64,000 nt of DNA from Halichondria panicea (Eukaryota > Porifera > Demospongiae > Suberitida > Halichondriidae): assembly GCF_963675165.1 (NCBI RefSeq), contig NC_087380.1:3091803-3155802 (forward strand). Reading direction: 5' to 3'. Positions 10,505-22,500 of this stretch are shown in pieces; the stretch's first letter is position 1; each line of letters starts with the position of its first letter. A model generated the notes under the pieces. That model made no database searches. It saw only the letters and a program-made list of their open reading frames with translations, and was not told where the DNA came from. Both the position numbers and the translations under genes were made by a program.

Positions 10505-13500
10505 ATGATGACCCTTAGTGTTGTTAACGTTTTACAATTTATTTTGTCTCTAACCCTTTGCTATCCAATTGGATATGCACAACAAGGTAAGTATAGGAAA
10601 TTATGTGTGACTTGGCTAATTCACAGTGATTCATTTCAGTTTGGCTTACTCTGGGATCATACCACCCTACAATCGTTACTAACAATACTGAGATCCTCAT
10701 CACTGACATTGGAGAGAGGGTGCTACTGGTGGTCATCCTTCTCTCACGTGTCACACTGACCTGACTGCCTGCTGTAGAAGTGCCGCTGAGAACGGTGGTA
10801 ATGGTGGACTGGGACAGTGGACATATCCTGATGGGAGTGTGATACTGAGCAATGGTCCCTCAGCGACTGCTGGACAGCAGTTCTACATTAACAGGGGTGC
10901 TCCCCAACTCATCAGGCTGAACCGTAGACAGGGAAACAACCCCCTCACTCCAACCGGGTCCTACTGTTGTACTGTACCAACTACTGGAGGAGATATGACC
11001 CTCTGTGCCAACCTGGGTGAATGTAAATTGTGTTAATAATACAAGATAATTGTTCTGTCTGTACAGTTGTGTGTCTCTCCCTCCTTCCCCTGACCAATGG
11101 TTTGATCACGTACTCTGATCCTACACTTGGTGAAGGGACTGTGGCCACCTATACCTGTAATCCACTTCACACCCTCAGTGGAAACAGCACCAGAATTTGT
11201 GGGAGTGATGGAAGTTGGAGCGGCGGGTCAGCTCCGGCTGGGTGTAAAGGTGCCCAGTTTAGTGACTATCATATGCTATAAATAGCAGTAATGCACCCCG
11301 GCTGTAACTCTTGGGGGTCACTGAGTTAGAGGTTTCACAGTATACTGCATGTATATACCATTAATTTCACCTCCTATATAGCTTGAGAGATAAGATCACG
11401 ACGACTAAGTTTTAAATAGTTGCCTTAAATTTGACTATAATAATCTTTTTCAGTTGTGTGCCCGTCCCTCCCTCCCCTGACGAATGGGATGATCTCCTAC
11501 TCTGACCCAACACTGAGTGAAGGCACTGTGGCTACTCACACTTGCAGTCGTATAGGATACAGTCCCATAGGAAATACAGCAAGAATTTGCCAATCTGATA
11601 GGACTTGGAGTGGATCATCTGTAACATGCCAAGGTATTATGTTTTGGGTTCAAAGAATTGTGTATGACTGCAGGTTCTACAGTTGTTGATTGTGGACCGC
11701 CCATTGTTCCGAGGCATGGCCAAGTGCATTTGCCATCTGGAACCACTTATGGCAACTTCGCCAACTATTTTTGTGACGAATGCTCAAATATTAACGGAGT
11801 CTCAAGTGTGCAGTATTGTGGAGCGAATGGAATCTGGTTGCTCCCTGCACCAACCTGTCAAGGTAAGTTGCCTGAATGATTGTATAATAGAGGTATATAT
11901 AGTGAACTGATTTCAGTTCTCAGTGAATGTGGCCTGCTTGCTACTCCTATTAACGGAAATGTTGAGATGTCTGCTGGCTCTGAATGTGGCAGCAAAGCTG
12001 ATTACAACTGCACTGTTGGTTATGAGTTGAGAGGAGTTATGTCTCGTGTGTGCCAAGTTAGTGGACTGTGGAATGGGACAATGCCGTCATGTGAACGTAC
12101 GTTGATAGAAGTTGAATTCCAATGCCATGCCATGTATGTCTAATATATAGGTGTTGACTGTGGGCCCCTTCAAAGTCCTATAAATGGGATTTTACAGACT
12201 TTCGGGACGTTGTTCATGAGCGAAGCTACCTACTACTGCCACCGTGGATATGAAATTTCTGGTGCAAGCCACCGTACTTGTGGTGCTGATGGCCAGTGGA
12301 GACCAAACGAGCCCTTTTGCAATCGTAAGTTATGTACTTGTTGCTGTTAGCCGTCAGAGTGTGTATACGCTGAATCAGGAGCCCATAAATAAGAGAAGGA
12401 GCGGTTGATTGCGTTTCGTAAAGTGGCTTTATTATGACCGCATTTCCATATAATATTATGCAGAGTCACTAAGTGGTTGATATCCGTACACGTGTTATAC
12501 ACATGCAATACAGCGCTGCGGTTTGCAAGCACTTAGTCACTTTCATAAAAGGAAATGAAGTTTCATAGGCAATTACAAAATGTGATCCCCCGAGTATATG
12601 TTGAAGTTAGCTGCTCCTTCTCTTATTCATGGGATCCTGGCTGATTGCAATACCACATGACTGGTATTGTACTACATGCAGCGGTTGAGTGTCCAACTCC
12701 TGCGTATCTTAACAATGGATTGGTGACGTATTCTGGTACTACTTTTACCAATGAAGCAACCTACAGTTGTGATTATGGTTATACACTACAAGGATCTACA
12801 ACACGTACTTGCAATGCTAATGGAGGATGGCAACCATCCGAACCATTCTGTCAAAGTAAGTGTTTGTTTGTTATCATTCCTCCTTATTAGTGCACTATTT
12901 GCATATATACTGCATGTTATCCACGCATGCAGTTGTTGATTGCGGACCCCTTCAAAATCCCACCAATGGAATGGTTGACTTATCTTCTAGTACAATTTTT
13001 ATGAGCATTGCTATCTTCACATGTGACTCTGGGTACACACTAGAGGGTATTGGTTTCAGTCAATGTCTTGCTGATGGTGGGTGGAGCTCAACTGAACCGA
13101 TTTGTAATGGTATGTATTTATATTAATTTGCACATGCAGTACCTTGAACACACAATTGTTGTGATGTATCATGACATGCAGCTGTTGACTGTGGAGCACT
13201 TGAACACCCCATCTATGGAAGTGTGGATGTTTCTCACGGTACTACGTTTGGTAACGAAGCTGTGTACAGTTGCTCAGATGGGTACCTACTAATTGGACAA
13301 AAGAAGCACACTTGCACTGAAATGGAACATGGAGCCCAGAAATAGACGGAATCTGTGATTGTAAGTGTGCCTTGATTAACTCTAATACTAATTGTTATCA
13401 TTATAATTTTATGTAGCTGTTGACTGTGGTCTTCCCTCTGATCCTACTAATGGACGAGTGGACACATCCTCTGGAACCACCTTCATGAGTGCAGTTGTCC

Positions 13501-14862
13501 ACAGCTGCAGCACTGGCTACAATCTCTATGGTACTAGATCAAGGGTGTGTCAAGCGAACGGGTTATGGAGCTCGACACCACCAACTTGCAAAAGTATGGT
13601 TATATGCTAAATACTGCATTTTTTAAATTATATACGTATAGTTGTTGATTGTGGTCCACTGGATAACACTGAGTCTGGAACCACTTATAACAGTGTGGCT
13701 GTGTACTCGAGGGACACCAGCTTACTGGAAGAGTACTGGTTACTTGTATGGCCAATGGACAATGGTCATCTTCAACTCCAACTTGTGATCGTAAGCCAAT
13801 TATTCATGTACATTAATTAAAAAGGAGGGATAGTTTGGACCACTTTGCAGAGGTGGCCTTTGTTGAGGGGTTGTGCTTTGTTCATAACATGTTCATTTAG
13901 GACCTGGCAGCCTAGCTTTGGTATCATAGTTGGCCTTTCTTTAGGAAAGCATGGCAGCTAAGAGAGGTTCCTCTGCAATATGTACAAAACTTTAAATGAG
14001 TGCATGTGCATAAATAATGAACACGGCTTTTGTATTACACATTATACATGCAGGGGTGGCCTTTGTTGAGTTGTATCCAAACTTTTCATTTGGGACCTGC
14101 ATGGGAGCCTGGCGTTTGTATCACAGTTTAATGGTTGCTTTAAGTGGAGTTCCACTGTAATAGCTACAAAGTGCACGTGCATTTATATTTCATGTGTAGC
14201 CTTGGATTGTGGCAATATCGAAGCCCCCAAAAATGGTGACGTTGTAACATCTCTAGGAACAATTTTCAACAGTAGTGCCAAATTCAGCTGTGACTCAGGC
14301 TTCAACCTCACTGGGTGCTATAGTGCACAGTGCCTATCCAATGGCAGCTGGTCTTGTGATTCACCCCACTGTGCCGGTAAATAGGTTTTTCCATGATGAA
14401 TGTTATTATTCTGCATGTCTACTACACAGATAATTCAATGATTCAGCTGAAATTTGGCCCTACTGTTCACTGTGTTAGCTGGACTGTGAGTATATGTTAT
14501 TTGTTGTTACCTTGAGTACAAGTCATGTATAGTGTCAATGAATGCAATTGCAGGAAGGAATGGTTGAACTGATGTACAAGACAATGCAATCGTCAGTTGT
14601 CAAAGCAATTCAAAGTCAAGGTTCTGTGATTCCAAAGGATAACGTTCAGCCAGGTTACTTTAGTTGCTACCGCTCCACGACTGAAACGATCATTCGAACC
14701 ACAATCACTGGTACGAAGAGTTTGAGTGCTGTCGACTATGCTGACCTAATTAGGCAGTGGGTGGAGTCTGGAGTGACGACCAGGGTGCAGTGGTATGTGA
14801 TTAAGATTAAAAAGGCCTGTCCGGTGATCATTGCCTCGATGTACGAGGATGAGTGTGAATGA
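10505..14862 (+). pseudogene. Gene B: IgA / 11-CCP / C-terminal-domain gene, frameshifted
   Basis: Fifteen exons are recognisable: leader 10505-10586, IgA 10640-11016, CCPs 11067-11249, 11454-11633, 11683-11862, 11917-12096, 12151-12324, 12682-12855, 12933-13109, 13182-13360, 13417-13593, 13642-13790, 14200-14376, linker 14430-14485 and C-terminal exon 14554-14862. Splice signals are intact, but three exons break the frame. The IgA exon is 377 bp (366 and 369 in F and G), and the native frame stops at 10762-10764. CCP exon 13182-13360 lacks one A of an AAAA run present in gene C and meets a stop. CCP exon 13642-13790 lost 28 bp relative to gene C's 177. Downstream exons remain well conserved, so decay is recent or partly an assembly matter. 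The 12325-12681 intron is 357 bp with nothing recognised. Confidence 0.8.
13791..14199. other. Intron before the last CCP exon of gene B
   Basis: This 409-bp intron contains two similar blocks (around 13845-13975 and 14050-14160) sharing GGTGGCCTTTGTTGAG and GGGAGCCTG-like text, which looks like an internal duplication. The same intron in gene C (23253-23649) has both blocks in altered form. Confidence 0.5.
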
Positions 14863-15210
14863 CTGTACACCTATAGCTAGCGCTAGAAGCAACTGTCATG
14901 TCTGTTAGCCTGAACACTTTGTGTGTGCGTGTGTGTAGCTGGTAACGTATGCTGATTTTATGATTTTGAGTGTAGGTTGTCGTTAACTCAAGACTCTGAC
15001 ACTTAACAAGCCTTTGTTTGGAATGCTTCATTATTTTGTTTAAATTGCGTCTGATTTCAAAAGCAGAACAGCACATTGTCAAAATAATTGTACAACTTCT
15101 GTATGTGTTCAAGCATCGGAGGAAGCCTGAACTATACCAATGTAAACCTAATTACTGTAATTATGAATGCCCCACTTGGATATAGCAGTAAAAAATTCCT
15201 ATTTAAGTGA
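14863..15210. other. Intergenic flank after gene B
   Basis: No exon was seen. The stretch is paralogous to 24312-24627 after gene C, which shows that the B/C 3' flank and the following collapsed copy were duplicated as a unit. Confidence 0.55.
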
Positions 15211-16075
15211 ATGATAATGGCCTTCGCATTCTACCATTCATTCAATTTGGCATATTATCATGTACAACAAGGTAAGTGACATGTCTTGTTATGTAGTCAC
15301 ACTCTTGGCATTTTACCTGTCTTTGGGATCAACCAATATCACCATGCACAAACAATACTGAGATCCTGATCACTCACTGCTATCGGAGAGGATGTCAATG
15401 GTGCTTTTGGTGGTCTCTCTTCTCTCACTTGTCACACTGACCTCACTACCTGCTGTACAAGTGGTGCTGACAACAATGGTAATGACCACTTGGGACAGTG
15501 GACGTATCCTGATGGGAGTGTGATACTGGTTAACGATCTGGAGAGCAGTGGTACATACAAGAAATGCTGCCCAACTCATCAGGCTGAATCGTAGAGAGGG
15601 TACCAATCCCTGACGTCAACCGTGTCCTACTGTTGTATTATACCAGCTACTGATGGGGAGAAAAATTAAATTCCTCTGGGTGAGTATGTTAAATACAATA
15701 TACATAATACTCTCTCTGTACAGTCGCGTGTCAATCCCTTCTTTCCCCGACCAACGGTTTGCAGAAAGGAATTGTTGAACTGATGTACAAGATCATGCAC
15801 ATTGACATCACTATCACTAAGGCAGTAGGAAAGAGTGACATTCTCGTAAAGAACATTAAGGCTGGCTATTTTATCTGTTACAAATTCACAACCAGTACGA
15901 CATATCGAACAACAATCACTGTTATGAAGAGTCTGAGCCGCCCCCAGCCTCAGTATGTTGAGTTAATTAAGGAGTGCATGGGTAGAATCTAGAGTAACCA
16001 CCAGGGTGCAGTATATAAAAAAAGGCGTGTCCAGTGGTCATTGCCTCAATGTACGAGGAGGATGGGTTTGAATAA
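15211..16075 (+). pseudogene. Collapsed IgA/C-terminal-domain gene copy 1
   Basis: A leader exon (15211-15271; paralogous to the gene G leader, with CCTTCGCATTCTACC) is followed by a degraded IgA exon (~15315-15680) with ACACTGACC and TATCCTGATGGGAG. A stub of a first CCP comes next (~15723-15757; CCGACCAACGG), running directly into a C-terminal-domain exon (~15757-16075). All middle CCP exons are missing and the frame is broken several times. I infer an internal deletion of a B/G-like gene. The near-identical copy at 24628-25479 shares the deletion, so it preceded the segmental duplication. Confidence 0.78.
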
Positions 16076-16104
16076 CTGTACATCTTAACCAATTTTTCGT
16101 GTCT

Positions 16105-16362
16105 GACACATCCTCTGGAACCAACTATAATATGGTAGATATATTATATCTACGTCTGTAACCTTGCATGGATATAGGTTTTTTTGAAGAGTGAGCCAGA
16201 ACTTGTAAAGCTACTGGAATGTGGAGCTCCAGTGAACGTAACTTGCCTGTGAATGTGAGTGTGACCTACACAGCTTCATCATTTCTCTCCGCAGTCATTG
16301 TCCTGTCCACTGGAGGTACGTCTATATATACGCTAACAGCACACTCAAAAGAGGTGTATAGG
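16105..16362 (+). pseudogene. CCP exon relics
   Basis: The fragment ACACATCCTCTGGAACCA, then AAGCTACTGGAATGTGGAGC, matches the SSGTT and 'GxWSS' parts of CCP exons. It is followed by a possible small exon (~16294-16362). No continuous CCP remains. The same relic recurs at 25499-25742. Confidence 0.55.
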
Positions 16363-16577
16363 GTGAGTTGATAATGTACTGTGTAGGTGGTGTTGTATTT
16401 ACTTAGACTGTGTAAATCTACACGGACTGTGAGTGAGTTTTAAATTCCTTTCAGTTCCTATACTAACAACAATTCAACAAGTACATGCACTATAGACCTA
16501 CAATTGTACTGGGAGTGTTGCTAGCTTTCTCTGCTGTAGGGAATTCTAGATCTAGTTGTAAGGAAACACTGGACATA

Positions 16578-19500
16578 ATGGCTACTTTAACTCTATTGCT
16601 CTGCAGTCTGCTGGGAAGTGTTTCTCTTGTGTATGGGAAGCCTTTGTGTGAGTTGATAAGTAATTGATTATGTTTCAGTGACTGTCTTGTGCAAAATCAC
16701 CAAATGTAATTACTGAACTCTTTGATCTTGCCCAGTCAGCAGGGTTATGCAGTAAACCTGTGGATAGACAGACCATTTATACAGGCTAGTTTTAGCCTGA
16801 GCTAATTCAGGGGCGTAGCTACCATTGTTTCCTGGTTGCCCAGAAACCCCCCCAGGAGCTGCTGAGAAAATTGGGCAGGGCTCCCTATAATTGAAATCAT
16901 GCAGCCCTGCCCATCTTTTCACACATGGCTGCAAATCAATAAGCAGAGCAGCACTGTGAAGCGTTTCACTTTGGCTTTGTCTCAGCTAGTTAGTCTCAGC
17001 TAGCTAGCTACCTCAAACAAAGAAGACCAAGACTTAAGTTCTAGATCTAGTATCAATCCTGAATGCTCCAGTATTCTCAGACTCAGCTCTAAGCACAACT
17101 TTATTCAGGAAGTGTACAAGTTTAGAACAATCTCAGCCACATGAAACCTCTCAGGTAAATGACATTTAATTGTTGCTCAGCTAGACTAGCAATACACAAT
17201 TGGCACCTGCATGCCTAGTATGTTACGTCTATAGCTAGCTAGCTTCTCACAAACATGTAAAAAAGTCATGAACAATAGTCAATAAGCAGTAGGTGTGCCC
17301 CAATCAAGAGGGTGTGGTACAGGAAGTGGGCGTGGCCACAAAAATTTCGCGGCGCTATCGCACCGCTGATTTTTCTGAAGAAACCCCTGTCTCAAAAGTC
17401 TGGCTACGCCCCTGGGCTATATAGCCTGGTAACCGCTAAAAATTCATGAGATTTTGTGTGTGTCAGGCTGTCTGAAACTATAGAGAACCTGAAACAGAAA
17501 AAGCCTTTGTTTGGTAATCCCCGTCAACAAAAGTACGACGTCGTGTATATTGCACGAACAAAACAAGAAAATAATTTCAAACTCTAGTATAGATGGCCAT
17601 GTGTAACAACTATTATAACCAGCGAAAACCTGGATAGAACATTATTTTTAAAAAAATTGCTGAATAATTCGAGAACGTACTGATCCCCATTTTTACCCAA
17701 CTACACAGCTGACACAAGCTGAGTACAATCTACATGTAGACTGGAGACCTTGCACTCCCTTTTTTGCCTTCGGAAAGGGACTGGTATAAGGCTACTTAAG
17801 GCCAGAGATCACTATGTCTACTACTAGAGCCAATGAACTGAATTGCCATGTAATAATCACTTTGTTGAATTTAAAACCATTTGCTGCATAGAAACCACTT
17901 ACAGCATAGACACAAAAAAATTATTTGGTAGTTTTGTTTGTGGTGGCTGGATAATTGTACAATAACTGCATGGAAACCATGTAAACTTCCCACAGAACCA
18001 CAACTACTTCAGACAGAGCGGACGTCCCAATAACAGCAATGTTTTGGGTGGAGGGTGCATGGTTTTAGGTAGGTGGTTTTAGATCTCAAAAGGTTACTTT
18101 CCCACTGTAACAGTGCAATATGCCATAATCATATAATTAATTGGCCATACAAGCTGTAAGCAATGAAAGCACCGCAGGTGCTGATGCCTCGGTGGAGATG
18201 CCAAAACATAAAGCTCATGCATGCAAACTCAAAGAGTTGGTAATGATCGACCATGATTGTTGTTAAAAACGATCGATGCCAAAAGTTCAAGTCTAAAAAT
18301 GGCTGCCGTCTGCAGAGCCTTGCAGCTCTCTTCTCACTCCTGCAGCTACCAATAACTAGCGTTCTAGTGCAGAGCTAGCTACTAAGTAGAGTAGCAATAT
18401 TTGGTAAACAAAACTCGAGAACAAAGCATTATTTTGCAAATCCACGAATTAAAATCCAAGTAAACATGACTAGAAGCCTATAGAAACTCTTACTTGCACT
18501 TGGTTCATCCTTGAGCAGCTGTAGCAGTCTACACACACACAGAGACACAGACACACAAACAAACACTACCGAATACCTCACTTGCGCATGCGCACCGAGG
18601 CATAATTATATTGGCAGATCAAAGGAAATGCAGCCGTGCGGCGTATTGCCCCGCTGCATGTGGTGAGTTCTGTATAATTATGGAAGTTGATATTCCCACC
18701 TCCTAACCAAACCTCCTATTAGAGACTGACACTCGTTCTCCCCACTATTATATTTGTGGGACAGGGGACATTAATGTGGGGCATTGCATCCTTCCTAAAG
18801 AAATAGGTTAGGGGGGACTTAGTACCCTCAGTCATTAATTATCTCCCATAATTATGAGTATTAAAATTAATGTTCCCTAAAGTAATAAGCTTTACCCGTA
18901 TTAGAGCTCTCGATCCTATATAATATACCTGGGGAAAATTTTTTAACGCACATTCAGTGCGGATCGAATCATTTTTTCATTCACAGGAAATGAAAACTGA
19001 TATTTTCTACACTATTGTAGGTCTACATGCATGCTTCTATCCTTGTCATTCACCAAGCCATCAGATGACCTTCTATAAAACTTTGATTAATGTATGGAAT
19101 TGAGCAAAGAAAACATGCCAGTAGGCATTAGCACATGCAGCGCAGCTTAACATTCAGTTGATGACGCAGAGTTGGTTTAAATGCTGTTATTATCACTTTA
19201 ATCTCTTACTTATCTATACTTTTGGTTGTGTAATTGTATATCCTATAATTACACATCATATATAGCTACAGTCCTCACTGGACCTGAAGCCCTCGTCTCC
19301 TCCAATGGTAGTGTGGTTGAGGGATCAGTGATCCAGATCTACTGTACTGTAGAGGATAACACCGCTGCCACCTTCACATGGACTCTCAATGGAAGCTCTC
19401 TGTTGAACGATCCACCTCACATTCGTATCAGGGAAGACAATTTCCCTGAGCGCTCGGCATCATCGCTCACTGATGACTCTACGTCTGTGCTCACTGTGGA

Positions 19501-22500
19501 CAACTTCAGAGCCTCTGACAATGGAGTCTATCAGTGCACTGCTACTAGTGGAGCTACTTCTGGCAATGGAGCTGCTGTCAGACTAACAGGTATAAACGAA
19601 GAAAAGTATGAGATTTATAAAACAAATTATATTGCATGTATGAATGATTACTAGCAATCTGTTCAGAGTACATTTGTCTATAGCTGTGTCATCTACTGGT
19701 GATGGAACATTGATGTTGACTGATCAGCCCTCTCTCAATGAACCTATTGACTACTTTGCTTCCCTCAATGACAACCGCACTGGAATAGCTCTTGGTGGCA
19801 CTGTCGATGGTTCTCTACTGATATGCACTGCTGGGCATCAAGGTGATGGAGTTGGAAACTACGCTGCCCCGTCTGTGGTGTGGGTGAGGAGTGGACAAGT
19901 TGTGAATGACACTGACTCACGAATCACTATCACCTTGACTACACTGGTCAATGGACAAGTGACCAGTTCTCTGACTATCACTAACTTTGGACTCTCTGAT
20001 GCAGGAGTGTACCAGTGTGTCTTCACTGATGACAGTGATGGTGGGGAGGTCATCACATCAATACCTTCTCAATTGGATACAGGTAAGTGTACAAAATGTG
20101 ATTGTATTATTTTACTACTCTCTCACTCATTTGCTTCGTGCAGGTACTACTATTCGTATTGAGAGAGTCTCCCCTGAGGTCATTATTTTACGTCCTCCCG
20201 AGAAGCTGGTTATTGAAACGAGAGTGTCAGGAGAGTATAAAGTGTTGTTCTGGCGCAAAGGAACTATAAACACTTTCATACCTGGTCAAATGCGTCCTCA
20301 AGAGTTTCCCAAATACTTTGAGACGTTTGTACGAGACAAAACCACTGCTGACGATGAGGGGTTCTACATTGTTCAACCTCAACTTAAGCCTGGAACAACT
20401 CAAACTCATACCATCACACCAACTGGTGGTGTTGATTTTGGGGTTATTGCGCCAGGTACACCCATAATATCGTCAAGAAACATTTCATTTTGTGCTTTTC
20501 TAATTTCACAGTTGATGCCAACACGACATCTCTCAGTATATCTACTGTTGTGATCCCCGAGGGAAGTAGTGCAGACATCTCCTGTAGATCAGTGGGAGCT
20601 CCCGTTCCTAGTATCACATGGGAGGTCAACAACCAGACCACAAACTTTGAGCAGACAGACACAGAGACACCATTTGTAGCTACACTGACTGGAACTATTG
20701 GAAACAGAGGTGTTGACGTAACTCCTGGTAGTGTTGATTCATCCCTCCATATTGTGAGTGCCACATACCCTGATCATGATGGAGTGTACACTTGTATTGG
20801 AGCCAACTCTGAGGATCGTACTGTCGCTAGTAGCAGTTCCTTCGTCACTGTACAAATAAATGGTGAGTTGGGGGAAAACATTCGATTACATTGTGCTAAC
20901 TTGTATTGTATTACAGTTATTCCTGTTGTGGAAATATCTGCTACTAAAATAATGGTAGCTTTTGGAGATGATGTCACCATCACTTGTTCTGTACAGAAGG
21001 GAAATCCTTCTAATTACCTCTATGTAATTACTAATGTCAACACTACAAGTACAACAATTGGACCCACTCGCATCTTAACTGGAATTGAAGCTGCTGATTT
21101 TGGTATCTATCGCTGTGATGTCACCAATAATGCTGGAACTGGGAGCGCCGCCATTAAGATACAAAGTGAGTTCTTCCTTTACTAGCTACCATTCCAAGGT
21201 GATACTTAGCCTTTTGACCTTAAGGAAATACACCGGTATATTTGTTGCAGTACCATGATAGAATACACTATGGGTAAAGTTACCCGGCTTTGAAAACCTG
21301 TTAGAAACTCTAGTTCAGCAATTTGTTCCACAAATCATAGTAGGATAGTGATCTCTTGACCACTTCTACTACATACGTACACTTGAGAGTTGTGCTAATT
21401 ATGTTTGCCTGTCGTGCAGTTGTTGATTGTGGGCCGCCCATTGTTCCGAGGCATGGCCGAGTGCACTTGCCATCTGGAACAACCCCCGGCAACGTTGTCT
21501 ACTATTTTTGTGATGAATGCTCAACTATTAGAGGTGTCTCACACATACAGTACTGTGGAACAGACGGAGTATGGTTACTCCCTGCACCAACCTGCCGAAG
21601 TGAGTTGTTTGAATTTGTATTATATTTATAGTGAACTGATTTCAGTTCGCAATGAATGTGGTCTGCTTACTTCTCCCGTTAATGGACATGTTGAGATGTC
21701 TGCTGGCTCTGAATGTGGCAGCATAGCTGATTACAACTGCATTGTTGGTTACGAGTTGAGAGGAGTTGTGTCTCGTGTGTGCCAAGTTAGTGGAGTGTGG
21801 AATGGGACAATGCCGTCATGTGAACGTATGTTGAACAATACCAATTATTGTACATGTACGTATGATGTAGGTGTTGACTGTGGGCCTCTCGAAAGTCCTA
21901 TAAATGGGAGTGTTAATACATCCCTCGGGACTTTGTTCATGAGCGAAGCTATCTACTACTGCAACAATGGATATTTCATTTCTGATGCAAGACATCGTAC
22001 TTGTGGTGCTTATGGCCAGTGGAACCGTAATGAGCCTTCTTGCATTCGTAAGTTAACTACTACATTAAGCGTATGTGTAGGCTGAACACATCCAAGGAAT
22101 GTGATACTATATATGACTGCATGGTATTGTACATACATTACATACAGCGGTTAATTGTGGATACCCTTGGGAAATTGCCAATGGAGTAGTAAGGTATTCT
22201 GGTACCACCTTCAACCATAAAGCAACCTACAGTTGCGATTATGGTTATATGCTACATGGATTTAAAACACGTACTTGCAATGCTAATGGAGCGTGGCAAC
22301 CATTCGAACCCTTCTGTCAAAGTAAGTGTTTGTTTCTTATCATTCCTCCTTAGTATAGTGTTTTCATATACACTACATGTTGTTACATCCATGCAGTTGT
22401 TGATTGCGGACCCCTTCCAAATCCCACCAATGGAATGGTTGACTTATCTTCTAGGACAGTTTTCACAAGCATTGCTACCTTCACATGTGACACTGGGTAC

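Noticed and set aside
16485-16577. Upstream ATG giving a longer gene C leader
   Set aside because: The paralogous upstream sequence of gene D does not keep this frame, and a standard leader begins at 16578.
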